Assembly (NCBI RefSeq): GCF_051020955.1
Contig: NC_135013.1
Span: forward strand, 35,541,302 to 35,605,301
Length of the DNA stretch: 64,000 nucleotides
Direction: 5' to 3'
Source of the DNA: Megalopta genalis
Lineage: Eukaryota; Arthropoda; Insecta; Hymenoptera; Halictidae
Shown: piece after piece, positions 51,133 to 63,134 of the stretch
How positions within the stretch are numbered: the first letter of the stretch is position 1
How the letters are laid out: each line of letters starts with the position of its first letter
Made by a program: the position numbers and the translations under genes
Notes under the pieces: model-generated
What the model saw: the letters and a program-made list of their open reading frames with translations, nothing else
What the model was told of the DNA's origin: nothing
Databases searched by the model: none

Positions 51133-51664
51133 CTCTCCGCCACGGCCAACCGGCAACAAATGGCCGGGTGTTCTCGCCGCGATAATAGGTTGCGAATAAA
51201 TTGGAAACGACGAAATCGTCTAATTCAGCCAACCGATCTTCCCCGGTTCGCGCGCGCGCACGCGCCGATTTATCGGTTTGATTAACGGAACGCGAGCATC
51301 GCCTCTCGCCTCTCAGTCGGACCGGTGCGGCAGGACCGATTTAAATTTCGTTTTAATGGATCGTCGATTTACAGAGGAGTCCGTTCTGTTTTGTACGATT
51401 TGTCCGGACGCGTGTAATTATCATTGCATTCGTTTCCATTAAATGTAACCACGGTGCATCGATCCGCGGTTAATCCTGCATTAGGAGCTGTAAAAAACAC
51501 CTTGTAATTTTTATGTTCTAGCTTAATCGGATACTGGAACGAACTTTTTGTTTAGTCGATCGCTTTAATTAACCGAGTCTGGTCGTGGCATGTCGTTAGA
51601 GCTGGATTTAGATCGTTCTATTTAACCCAGGTTAACGAACCTTATCATTTCGAAGATCCTCGCC

Positions 51665-51700
51665 TTTTTCTTTTTTTTTTTTTTAAATTACAATTTTATT
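51665..51700 (-). other. Minus-strand AATAAA followed by an A-tract
   Basis: The minus strand reads AATAAA (51700-51695), ten bases, then 14 A (51684-51671) and, after one G, five more A. This is the layout of a genomically encoded poly(A) tail. No coding or retroelement sequence upstream of it (higher coordinates) was recognised and no target duplication was found. Confidence 0.35.
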
Positions 51701-51975
51701 TCCTTTATCGATCAGCAGTTCGAACAAGCAACGGGTCAGTACCTCTAAATATCTCCGGTGCTTCCAGTGTTTCGTGTTTCTTTCTAACCGTGCTTGTCGT
51801 AAACGACTAGAATCATCCGTCTGGTAATAACGCTACTCACAAATAGCATGGTTACCGAGACTTAAATTCCATGCTAATAAATCGTTCGTTTTACACGGTG
51901 GTTAAGAAGGTACGATATTGCTGGACACGAGTAATCACGGTTGCGTTCCTTTTGATTTAATTTCAGCCGGTGCCA

Positions 51976-52011
51976 CGCCGCGCCTCGCCTCGCTTCGCCT
52001 CGCCTCGCCTA
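51976..52011. repeat. (CTCGC)n pentamer array
   Basis: Six CCTCG/CTTCG units. Confidence 0.85.
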
Positions 52012-53023
52012 TCGCGAAAATAAAAGCACCATTTTATCTTCGAACTTAATCGGAAAATGAAACGAATTTTCGGTTTGATAACCGGCCGATCCTCCCCGAG
52101 TGTTTACGCGCGATCGGATCGCGATCGATCCGATTTATCGACGGCCTTGATTAACGCCGCAGCCTATCCATTGGTCGTCTATCGGCCGTCTATTGGCCGG
52201 AGCCGGCCTTCCGTGATCGGTTCCGAACAAGTCCGACTTATAATTGGATTAAGTTATGCCGGGCATTAAGTTATGGCCGTTCCGGCAATAGCCGCCGCGA
52301 GCCCCGCAGCTTCCACGTTGTAATTTCGTCTAAATTGTGCGTGGCTCGAGCGCCTAGCAGGTCCTAAGCTCTATCTGGCCGGTCGATCTAAATTACGGTC
52401 GCCTCGTATAAATTCTATCGGGATACGATATCTAGGAACCGGTGCAATCCCCCGTCGAAGGAGCTCCTCCTGCCGGATCGTTGATTATGTGCGATCGAAT
52501 TGGAATCCTAATGGATCCTTTTATTCTATTATTTTATTCCCGAATGTTACGCGCGAATGTTACCGAGGGTTTGCAGTTTCGAGGCAGAGTTCGCGCAGCC
52601 TACCAACCGATAAATTACCATTAGATCCATATAGATCCAATTGCATAATATCGGCGATTCGGGCGATCTCGATGTCCCAGATTTGTCTGCTTCAAGATAT
52701 TGGACAAGATCCGTTCGATTCTCCGAACGATCGATAACGACGGTAATTCCCGCGAGTGATATTTTCAAACTGGAACATAATACCGCATAATGCTCGATTT
52801 CGAGCTTGTTCCCCGCAATTTTCTCGTAATCCGCCATCCACCGGCCAGAACATCGATGCCCGTTCAACGTTCTAACCGCGCGATCGGCGCGTTTAATATT
52901 CATTTAATGTTTATTACGACACGCGGAGACTACCGATCCATCGATTTCTCCGAAGCGACTTTGTCGGCCATCCGCCGGAGAGATAGGAGGCTAGAAACTG
53001 ATTAGAATACCATGGATTTCCTC

Positions 53024-53058
53024 GCGGCTCGGCTCGGCTTGGCTCGGCTCGGCTCCGC
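53024..53058. repeat. (GGCTC)n pentamer array
   Basis: About six GGCTC/GGCTT units. A related GGGCC array follows at about 53112-53135. Confidence 0.8.
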
Positions 53059-54768
53059 GCGATGCGGCGCGAGCAGCTCCTCCCCTGCAACGTGACGGAA
53101 TGCGCGAGTCGGGCCGGGCCGGGCCGGGCCGAGCCTAGTGGCTTTTGCGTCTCGGCGCGAGATGAGTTTACCGAGCCGAGCCACGCACTATCCACGGAAT
53201 TTCTATCGGTCCCGCCTCGACGAGACCCGCGAAACGAACACGCTTTTCCGGAGATGCAAATTTTCATCGTCCCTTCGTTTCCACGTCGACGACGCGCGAT
53301 CTATTGTAATCTACCGCGAGTAATCGAGGACAGATCGCGCGTCGTTTACGGAGCTGGATCGTCCATTTATCGATCGCTGTTCGTTGCTCCGCTGCCGATC
53401 CGATATTTAATTCGCAAATTTCGGGCAAATTTTCTGGACCGGCGCGACTTTATCGAAAAAACATTCGACAGCTTTGGATCGTTCGTTTACCGCGAAAGAA
53501 AAGAAGAGAAGACGCAGGATACGAGGTCGTTGCGTTTCCTTCTTCTTTGCGATGCAAATGGGTTAATCGCGAGACGCAACGGCTGCGCGGTCATTTATCT
53601 CGACTTTTAATAGTTGTAACGAGCCGAAGATAACGCAACAGCATGTTTAAATTCTTCGGTGTGTTTACCGCTTCGCGTTTAATAAAATCCGCGGTCCGCT
53701 CGCGAGCACCTATCCAGCAGCTTCGGCCGCATCGCGATCGCGGCGGATATTCAATTATCAAGGCTATCGTAGGATAGCATCGAGAGTCGTCTTTGCGACG
53801 TTTCAGGGAAATTGCAAAACGGCTTCTCGTGGGTTTGGCCAAGCGGCAACGTTCTCGGGACTCTGTCGAGGGAAACTTAACCTTTTCAGCCTAACCTTTT
53901 GCGAATCGCCTCGCGGCGGACTCCGCCGATGCGCTTCGTGCGTGCAGTCGTCGCGGCACACCGGTGTCCTCGTAAGAAGACGGTGGTCTCGACGAAGCTT
54001 CCGAATGCCGCGGTCGTGGAAAATGTAACACGCGCGGAAACGTAATCGTTTGTAAACGATTCGGCGATTACTTTTCGCCGCTTTTTTACTTTTCGCCGAA
54101 GCGATCGCCGATTGGTAAAGAGGCGAGAAGATCCAGAGTGGTCTGTTCATCGCCTAATTTACTCCCGCCCCTCTGTCGAAACGCGCTGGATCGTCGAAGC
54201 TGTAACGGCGATATAACGTAATATCGTTAAAGATGTCGTAAATGCTTGGATGCGGTCGTTAAGGGTTGCGGACTGGTTGCCCGACCGGGCGCTGGCTCAT
54301 TCTACTTGGATCCTAAAAGTACAGCGGCAATTAACCCTTGGACAGACAAATCGAATGAAATTCGCTGCGATCGAAGGTGCTGATAGGTTGTTAACTCGAC
54401 GCTTGGTAATCATGACAGAAATGGATAATTGTGCATAAAGCGAGGCGATAATCTTGAGAAATGTCAAGGAATAGAACCACGTGGAACAAGTAACGAGCCG
54501 ACGCCAGTCCTAACGCGTCTCCGAAATTTCCGGCGGCGCCCTCCGTCACGCGGAAATTTCATAATTAATAAATCTCGGCGTTTAGAGGAGTCGCGTGGCC
54601 GGGAGCGGTTCGATTCTCGCGCGATTGAATTAATAGGCCGATGTCCTTATTAATTGACTCTGCCCCGGTTACAAATTGCAGTCGGCATCGGGGAGCGCGT
54701 GCGCCGGTGGCTGCTTTCATTGCCGGCCCGCTTCGCGAGAATAGAGGAGCGAGACCGAGAAAGAGAGC

Positions 54769-54771
<3 letters not shown>

Positions 54772-54805
<34 letters not shown>
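54772..54805. repeat. (GA)n microsatellite
   Basis: About 17 GA units, preceded by interrupted GA-rich sequence. Confidence 0.93.
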
Positions 54806-54807
<2 letters not shown>

Positions 54808-55526
54808 CGCAGAAGGTCGAAAGAGCCAGGTTGTTGCGCCTCGAGTGCGGTCGCCGGCGACGTTGGCGCGACCGACGAGGATGCGGAATGCTCGCGGAAA
54901 GCTCGCGACGAGGAAAGAGGGTGTCGATCGAGCCCGGTGTTCCCTTAACGGCGATCGATCCTTAATCCTCCGAAACTCGCCTCGTAGGTACTCGAGCGCG
55001 CATTCTTCTTCTTCTTCCCTTTGTTTCGTTTCGTTTCTTTATTCCGTCGATCAGCCCCCGCCCGATGGTCGATCAATCGTTGCCAACGATTCTATCAGGG
55101 CCGCCGTTAATGTAACGCTAAGAAGATTTATCGATGACGCAAATAATATGCAGACAGTCGTTCGAAGTGACGCGAGCGTTCGCTTATCTCGCGGCACCGG
55201 GCAAGATTAATGCGCGCGCCGAGCGGCGCGTGTACCGCAGTTAATAAACATTGCGGAGCAATAATAGCGAGCCGAGCCGTGTCTCGCTCGCGGAAAGAAT
55301 CCGCGAGCTGATCGAGCGAGCGTCGAAACGTCGGTGCGAGCTAGTTAGTCAATCGGCGGCTCGGCGCGGCGCGGCGCGAGCGACGATCCGCTTCTTCTCG
55401 CGCCTTCTCCGCTCTCCTCGGCAGCTCTCGGGTCGAAGCCTTTTACGCGACGTACGCGCGTATTTTTCGCGAGATAGCGCACGGTTCCCGCTCAGGTTTT
55501 CGTCCACGTAAATCCCACCGAGGACA

Positions 55527-55562
55527 CGAGCGACGCGAGGCGACGCGAGGCGACGCGAGGCT
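55527..55562. repeat. (GCGACGCGAG)n 10-bp array
   Basis: Three and a half tandem copies. The unit is two related pentamers, GCGAC and GCGAG, linking it to the dispersed pentamer arrays. Confidence 0.85.
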
Positions 55563-58500
55563 GGAAGAGGTCCAGGCGATAAGCGTCGCTAATTTCTGTA
55601 AATTCGCCGGCGACTCGGCCAGGGCGTTACGTTTTAATTGCGGCAATTAATTAGAGGCCGGATCGGAGGGGGAGCCGGGCAAAGACTCTCGGCGGCGCGT
55701 ACGCTCGCCGAGCCGAGCTTCGAAAGCCTTGAAACGCTCGTTCCAGACGACCTTCGGTCGACGGGAGGCGAAGCTGCCGAAGACAAAGTCGGACGGAGAA
55801 GTTTCTCTCGGCGGTGCACGCGCGAACACCGCGCGAGAGCACTCTCTTTGGCGTAACACGGAAAGATCGAAAGATTATTGGCCGGTGGTAGCGAGATGGT
55901 TTTCCGAGAGGGTAGAAGAGGCCGGGAGGAGATCGGCTGGAAGATGAAGAAACCGCCGCGGGGCGCGACAACTCGTGTTTTACATAAGCTGCGCGGATCT
56001 TATCTGCGCGTTCCGTTCCGTTCCGTTCCGTCCTGCTCTGCTCTGGTATACACTCCCAGGACACCGCAACCGGGTCACAAAGAAACCTGCTGCTACCAGA
56101 TTCTCGACGACCCGAGCCCAACCTGCCACAGTTTATTTCGCTTTTTTAGCTTTCCGAGCTCTCGGCCGTTTCTCTCGCGCGTGGCACACCGCGTCTAGCC
56201 GTTTCTTGCTTCCACGTTCGCCTACTACAATTTCAACGCGCTCCCAGGCCGTGCATACCTTTTTTAGCGGCGCTGGAAGAAAACTGCAGCTTTATACGGT
56301 TTCTCTCGCTCGCCGCCGGCTCTCTTACCCTTTCCGATTCCCGTCGCTTCCATCCGCGAGTCGAAACTTCCGACCGACCGAAACCAGCGACAAGGTGTCG
56401 CATCGATCGAAAGTTCTTTCCGATTACGAACGAACTAGAAAACGTCCGCGTAGTACCGGATACGCGACGAGACTCGACAAACGTCGGTTTATAAATTCTG
56501 CTGGTTACGGGGTCCGCGGCCTGTAATCACGGCCGGCCGAGTTAACGACATTCTCCAGCGGCCGTCCGACCGTCCGACCGTCCGAGATAAATCAAAACGC
56601 GGAGCGCGAGGACATCTCCTCGAACGAACCGATCCCCGCTAATAAATACGTCGCGCGTGCAGGAAAAACCTGGATCGGGACGATCTCGTATACATATCGG
56701 CCGCAGTCGTGGCCGCGACTGCAGCCGGACGCGCGCCGGCCATGATGTATCGTCGCGTCGTACACGTCTGGGCCGTGGGCCCCGCGTGCGCTCGGCGTAA
56801 TCCGCCGACTATCCGGTGCGCGCATCCAGGAGCTTAATAGAGGCTCCCGTCCGCTCGGGCCCCCTCGATGGATCGCCGATTTTATCCTACGTTTATTCCG
56901 GATCGCGTCCTCTCGGTTTCTTCCGCCGGACGTTCCTCGACTCCTGCATAAAATCGAAGATAAACGTCCTCGGTTCGCTGCCAGAATATTTCGGCGCTGG
57001 GATGGCCCCTTTCGATTTCCGATTCTCGCGATTGCCACGCGATTCGGAGAATTCCGAACGAAGAGATTCCGAGACGCGGCGGAGGATCGATCGATCTCGG
57101 TGGATCGGCTTCGGCGCGTTACGGAATCGCGGTCGCTCTTGGAGCACGCGCTCCGGTTCGCCTTCTTTGGTCCCACCCACGCGACGCCTGCACGCGCGTG
57201 CACCGGTCGGCGCGGCGTATAAACAAATAACAAATTGTAGTCGTCGGGCAACAAAGTGAACCGAGCTCGGCCCTCGCTCGCCCCTCGCTCGGGTCCCGCT
57301 CCGGTCTCGGGAGCGTTGGACGTTTCATGGATCGTTGTGTACGAACGTCAAGTGTGGTTAATTGTACGGTCTCCATTCAGCCGTGGCAAGAACGCGGATA
57401 ATAGAAAGTAAGACGCCGGCGCGCGGTCCGTGCAATACTCCCAACGTGCACCTCGGTGCGCAGCGTGCAGCCTGCGGCGTGCCAGGAATTTTCGTCGGGG
57501 CCCGGGCATTTCTAAATCGCGGATTTTATTGGCGTCGATCGTAGACCGTGGACTCGGCGCGGGTTTTACGCTCGCGAAACGCGATCCACGATGATTTCGT
57601 GCGGCAACGCGCGCCGCGCCGGCAAACAAGCTAACGGTATGCCGCCGCTTTTGTCGTGGCTGTTATTAAGCGCTCGCTGGAATTTAACGTCGCCGTTTCT
57701 GGGTTATAAATACGGGTTAGCCGGGTAGCTCGATTAGCTGCCCACGACTATCCGCAGCTGGACGCGGTTCCGTCGGGCCGGCCGTTGTCGCGATTCTTAC
57801 GACCAACCGAATCGATTTAGATCTGCCGGAATTGTTGCGCGCAATGACTTCACGCTGCCCGGATTAACGTCGCGGATCTCTTAAACAAGAATCACCGATC
57901 GTCGAACCGTGGCAACCGAACGCTCGTTTCCGAGACGTCGATCGCGTCGAGGAAACTTCGGGATACGGTCTGTGCAAAGTTCGCGGCGCCGGCTTCCTTC
58001 TTCGCAGCTGGTCGACGCAGCGCGTATCTCGCGTTCCTTTTTTCAAATTTCACAAATTCCCGAGTCGAACTGTAAACTGCGATATCTCGAACCGGAAAGC
58101 GTAGAAGGACGGACTAGAGTCGAAGATTGCGCAGTTTCAGGAAAGTCGAAAGAGCGAAAGAGCGAGCGACGCGTGCTCGGAGAGGAACCGGTGCCGCGCG
58201 GCGATGCGATCTAGTGTTCCGCGGAAGGCCGGACAAGAAGCGTTCACGGGGTATTAATAAAGCTAAGCGGAGGAGATTCTTCCAATCGGCGCAGGATCTC
58301 GTAAGAATCTCGCTCCGATGCCGCGGAAGCAAGAGTCCCGGCCGGCCACGGCGCTCGGAAGAGTTGCATGAATCGCGTGTCCGCGGCCGCGCATAATTCA
58401 CGGCCGCCAGCTATTTTTTCGTTTGTTTTTGTTGCATTCGGCGCGCCGCGCCGCGCCGCGCGGCTGCGACGTAATTCTCGAAACGCGAGAGGAGCTCGTT

Positions 58501-58575
58501 CGCTTGTGCATCATTCCGCGGGCGCGGTCATATTTCTCCTCTCCTCGCGTGCACGGAAAAATTTACATTTTACAT

Positions 58576-58586
58576 ACGTCTTCTCT

Positions 58587-58625
<39 letters not shown>
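58576..58625. repeat. (CT)n microsatellite
   Basis: CCCT units lead into about 18 CT units. Confidence 0.92.
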
Positions 58626-58628
<3 letters not shown>

Positions 58629-61600
58629 CCGTTTCTTTCTCTCGATGATTTCTGCCTACACCTCCGGTGCACGCGGCCTAGCGTCCCGTCGTTTAATCGC
58701 TTCGAACGAGCCGAAGAAGCGGAGACGCGCGATTTAACGGGGATTTTTTCCATCGCGGATCTTTTGCTCCGCGGCGACGCGACGACCGCGACGACCGCGT
58801 TAACCGCGCGGCTCGTCTTGTTTCACGCGCGGCGCTTGATTAAGCGGTAGAAGGCATAAGCGGCCGCTGACGAACCTTTACCGTTACCGGGCTCTTTTAT
58901 CGCCGGAGACCGGCTAATGAACCGCTTCCACCGAGGCGAAAATCTACATTCGACGGATTTCACGTAGTCGCTTCGCGCCGGATGCGATTCCACGGGCATC
59001 CATTTTTCTCGTCGCGTCGACAACTTCGGAATTCCTTCTTTCATCGAATAAATCCTGAAACGAACTTCTGGAAATTTTACAAACTGACCGGCACGCGTTT
59101 AAATCGTTTCTCCGAGTTTTCCTGCATACGTCGCTGTCGTCGAAATTGCGATAAACGTGCAGCTTCGTCTCCAAAATGTTATCTCCCGTCGCGTTTCAAC
59201 ATTTTCTTGTTTAATCTTAATCTTAAGCCGAAGCTATAAAAAAATGCGTCGTTACGAAACTCGTTCGCGCGTCGTTGGACCATACTTTTGTATATGTATA
59301 GATCGGGATTCCGGCAAGCCGACCCAAGGTTCGCGAGGCAAACCGAATCTCGAGGTCGGGCACTCGAGTCTTTCGACCGCTAGCATTCGCGACTCTTGCC
59401 CCGTAATTCGCTTTAATTCCCACGCTAATTAATTCGCGGAGGGCACGTCGGACGACGCGGCTCCCCTTTCCGGGCAGATCGTCGCGTGTCGTCTCGCGCC
59501 TTCGCTTTGAACGCGCGAACCAAAGCAAGCTCCGCAAATTGTCCCGAATAACCCTCTTCAGATTTCTTCTGTTCGCGAATGCGACGAAAGTGGCGCCGAA
59601 TACTCGCGGCGAACGTCTGCTTTCCGAGCCAATTTGCTCGCGTATCATCCCGTCTGTCCGCGTCGAAACAGCGAATGGGGGAAGGGGGGGGGGCTCTTTC
59701 AGGCTCTCCCGCGATCTCGTCTAAACGGGGCATCGACCGATTCGAACGCGAGACAGCGAGATGAATGGGAAATTAGGCAGGTGTCCGGAAGGTTTCGGGT
59801 CTGAAGTCTTCCGGGTAAGCGATCTCCGCGGGCCAGGACTGGCTGTCGTCTCGGGGGAATCGAAGCAGCTACTTTTTTGCGCTCGTCCCGCGATCACGAA
59901 TAACCGTGATCCCTCTTCAATTTTTTCCGCGTGTCAGCGGCTGACAGCCGGTCGCTTCTTTCGATTCCGCTGTCTGCCACCACCTCGTCTCCATTCCCCG
60001 TGTCCTCGTCTCCGCGTCGCGTCGATCGCGTTCGAACGTCGAAAGGTTAATTGCCGCTCGATTACCGATACTTTGTCACGACTCGCGACACGACCGCCGG
60101 TTTCGACTGTCGACGCAGCTTGCGCCGATCGCCGCGTACCGATCTGGATCGTAAAATTCAGTTCGAAGACTCTTTGTTAGAAAATTATTGAACGAATTTC
60201 CAAGTTCTAGCATGCCGACGCGTACGATGCAACGACGAACGTAAAATCTGCGTATTCCATGCAATGACGGATCGTGCCCGTTTTACCTGGCTCCGGAAAA
60301 ATAAGACTACCGGTGACCTTGACGCGGGTCGCGACCCAGCGTCCCAGCAGCGTCTCCGAAGGGGCCCGCGATTTCCGGCTCGTCGAATCGTCGCCGCGCG
60401 TCCGGTCGGCTCGATTTCGTTTTACGAGGCGAGAACTATTCGCCGACATAGTAATAAGGCGTTATTCCCGCGAAAGCACCGCTTTTACGAGTGGCGAGCA
60501 GCCCGGGCTCGTAACGCCGCTTATTGCGCGCGGAACGACGCGTTTCCGCGCGGGAGACGCCGCGCCGCGCCGCGGACCCCGCTGGGGACCGAGCCCGTTC
60601 GCGCCCGAAATCGGCGACAAAGTAACACCGGAAGATTTTATTCGCCCCTCCGCGGTTTTTACCGTCGTCCGCGTTACGAGGCACTAAATTATCCCGGCCG
60701 CGGCCGGCCGAGCAATAAAACCGGCGCTCGACAAATAAACCGCGGAATTGCCGGGTGCCCGGCGCCCGGGCCTCGCGGCTCATCGGGAACGGCCGATAAA
60801 AACATCGTTTCGCGTTCTAGACGCGAGCCGATAGCCTATCGCCGAAACGCTTTCTCCAGCGACCGATTTACCGATCGGAGGAATGGAAATTTCGCGGAAA
60901 CAAGAACCGCGCGCGGTCGGGCTCGTCGTTGATTTGCTCGACCGCGGATCCGCGTTTCAGCGAAAATCCAACGAGTTCGATCTGCGACTATTTATTCTCC
61001 TCTTCGCGCCCCAAGGATTCGCTAGAATTCCGGTACGAACGACCGTCGCTCGCGATCGACGCCGACCATTTTCATTTCGCACGGACACCCTGTGCACGCG
61101 CGCCCATTGGTATCCCTCGGATATATTCGTGGTTCCTCCTAATTTACAGACGCTCCGAAAAAACAGACGCGCATTTATCCGCTCGAGCGGAAGATTGCAT
61201 CGTTTATCGTGCGTCGACATTTGGTTGAACATCGAATTTGAACAAACAAGGCGCACGCGTGCATAAGCGAAGACTCGTAAAACGGACGTACAGCGTCCGT
61301 ATTTGGTAGACGCCGTTCGAAATTTACGCAACGAGAATCTCGTAAGTCGAGAGGTTAACGGAGCAGCAATTATGCTTTTATCGAGCAGGTAGCGGCACCG
61401 CGCGAAGCGAACGAGTTTGCATAAAACTGCGGCACGATTCCGGAGGTCGTCGAAGAACCGTCGCGGTTCCGAGCACGCTGCTATAATTTACAATGGTCCA
61501 CCAATCGGCATTGAATTATCGTATTATTAAACGAGATCGCCGTCCGTCGAACGATTACTCGAACGAATTGCCGGCTACCGCGACAGATTACCGATCGAAG

Positions 61601-61638
61601 CGCCGCGATTAACCGGTGACATTGGGTTTTTGTTGCAG

Positions 61639-61827
61639 CCGGAGACGGTACCCCAAGCGAGGATCGACATGACTCGCGTGCTGGAGGTCGCCGCAGCCGA
61701 GGACATCACCGGACATCCTTACAGCCTCGCCGTGACCTCGCCCGAGGGCGTCACCTTCGTGAAGGGCACGTGTCGCGAGGAGACGCGATGGTGGGCCGAC
61801 GTGCTCCAAGTCTACTCGAGGAACAAG
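61639..61827 (+). CDS. osp: outspread (osp), PH-domain exon, C-terminal half
   Basis: This internal exon of 63 codons is phase 0 at both ends, with acceptor ttgcag and donor aag|gtacgt. It begins PETVPQARIDMTRVLEV and continues through TGHPYSLAV, SPEGVTFVKG and CREETRWWADVLQVY to SRNK. These are the later strands and the C-terminal helix of a PH domain, with the near-invariant Trp (WWADVL) of the helix. The DEH|PETVPQ junction and the TPE/SPE-VTFVKG stretch match what I recall of insect osp proteins. The next exon, expected to start with a basic GRHKRN-like linker, is not in the remaining 2.1 kb. The donor is followed directly by a TTCCGT-type repeat. Confidence 0.9.
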
Positions 61828-61830
61828 GTA

Positions 61831-61945
61831 CGTTCCCGTTCGTTCCCGTTCGTTCCCGTTCGTTCCCGTTTCCGTTTCCGTTTCCGTTTCCGTTTCCGTT
61901 TCCGTTCCCGTTCCCGTTCCAGTTCCAGTTCCCATTTCCGTTCCC
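61831..61945. repeat. CGTTCCCGTT / TTTCCG repeat at the osp splice donor
   Basis: Four 10-bp CGTTCCCGTT units (61831-61870) pass into about seven TTTCCG hexamers, then degenerate CCCGTT and CCAGTT units. The array begins three bases after the GT of the osp donor, so the donor's gtacgt shares its CGT with the first unit. Confidence 0.9.
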
Positions 61946-63134
61946 GACGAAAAAGTCCGCGCCAACTCGTTCGCTGACATCGTCCCGCGCGCCTGCGACG
62001 TCCACGATATCGAATAATCGAATTAACCGTACGCGCGTTGTCGTTTAAAGTCGTAATACTCCATTTTCTCCCTCTGAATTGCTTCAATATTTCACGAAGA
62101 AGGTGTGTCACGTCCGATCGAACGTTTCAACAACCCGCGATCGCAACGATGTTCGAATAAAAGGTTGCGTCGAAAAAAAAGGTCTCGACCGTTCGAATAG
62201 AAAAGTCAAGCAAAGTTGTCCGCGGAAATAAAGTTTCAACGGTTGATCGCAGTCGCTGGGAAAACGGTAAAACGACAATGTTTCCCGTCGATCCGCGCGC
62301 TGCCTTATTAAAGCCATTTCCGCCGGTGCGGTGAGACAAGTCGGCCGCAACTCTGGTATAACTGCACGCGTAACAAGCATGACGCAGAAGGATGCAGTAA
62401 TGATTATGCGGCGCACCGTAATCAACGAATGACAGCCGCATGGCGCGGCGCGGCGAGGCGCGCGGCGGGCCCGTCGGGAGTCGGGTACTTCTTTTTCAGG
62501 GCTGGGCCTGAAACGCGTAATTCGCTGCTCGAAACCGATTTCTACGGTTCCGGGCAAACGTATTCGGACAAATTCGAAGCTTTCCGGAACAACGCAACGC
62601 GCCGATAGATCGATAGGAACTCGCGAGCACGGACGTCGAAGCATCGTTCACGGTTCTTCGTTTCGAGCGGTGTCGAATCTCAAATGCGAGACACTTTACG
62701 GTCTGCTTTGGAATAGCTCTCGAAGCTCGATCACGCCTGACAAGTTATGTACTGGCAAGTGGCGGTATCGTCGAGTCGCGAACGTAAAGAACCTCGAATT
62801 AATACGTTAGCGAAAGAAAGGCGGGAGGGAGGGTGGTTTGAAAACCGGTGAGTCGAGTAGGTACATAATGTATACTTCCGAATAAACATTGTCGGTGGTT
62901 GGCCAGGTAATGCGGTGGAGTGTCCAGTGTGTCCGGTCCGCCGGTTAATTCCCGCGAGCGCCCGGCGAAGAAACGAGCTCGGCAAAAGTGCGATAATGCT
63001 CGATCATTAGCGCGGGCTGTCGCGGCGTCACGCTCGTTACCGCGCGAAATAATGCGAGCTGGAAGGCAGTCGGGTCTGTTCTCGTCGTCGACGTCGAGCG
63101 ATCCGCGCGAGCGGGGCCCTACTGTCCTTTTCTC

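Larger units (their letters stand above)
41280..51660. other. Intronic sequence, no recognised gene
   Basis: The stretch contains pentamer arrays (47809-47847, 48694-48722, 50940-50990), a GTGCAGC array (47000-47033), a CG-alternating run (about 43447-43462), a GATAAATC cluster (46618-46657) and a CT tract (51092-51129). A frame at 44152-44508 with Cys, Asp and His residues is noted in the findings. No domain, RNA gene or transposon is recognised. Confidence 0.5.
51661..54200. other. AT-richer intronic block
   Basis: No gene is recognised. It contains a T-run with a minus-strand AATAAA (51665-51700), pentamer arrays at 51976-52011 and 53024-53058, GGGCC units (about 53112-53135), two octamers (53254-53261, 53552-53559) and a palindrome plus direct repeats at 54044-54113. 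Confidence 0.5.
5552..61638 (+). other. osp: Giant osp intron splitting the PH domain (56,087 bp)
   Basis: The intron runs from the gtgagt donor at 5552 to the ttgcag acceptor ending at 61638. Both flanking exons are phase 0, and joining them restores a continuous PH domain, so no further coding exon is needed between them. The intron contains the complete antisense Prx6 gene (about 14347-18243) and otherwise repeats and unassigned sequence. Unrecognised alternative osp first exons could lie inside it. Confidence 0.8.
54201..61638. other. osp: Distal part of the giant osp intron
   Basis: No gene is recognised. Repeats are a GA tract (54772-54805), a 10-bp array (55527-55562), TTCCG units (56005-56029), GTCCGACC units (56564-56583), a CT tract (58576-58625) and a run of ten G (59684-59693). 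The stretch ends in the TTTTTGTTGCAG acceptor of the second osp PH exon. Confidence 0.55.

Noticed and set aside
5552..61638. Transposons within the intron
   Set aside because: I looked for reverse transcriptase (YxDD context), transposase and long terminal repeats and recognised none. Only the 23804 hairpin and the 51665 A-tract hint at old elements.
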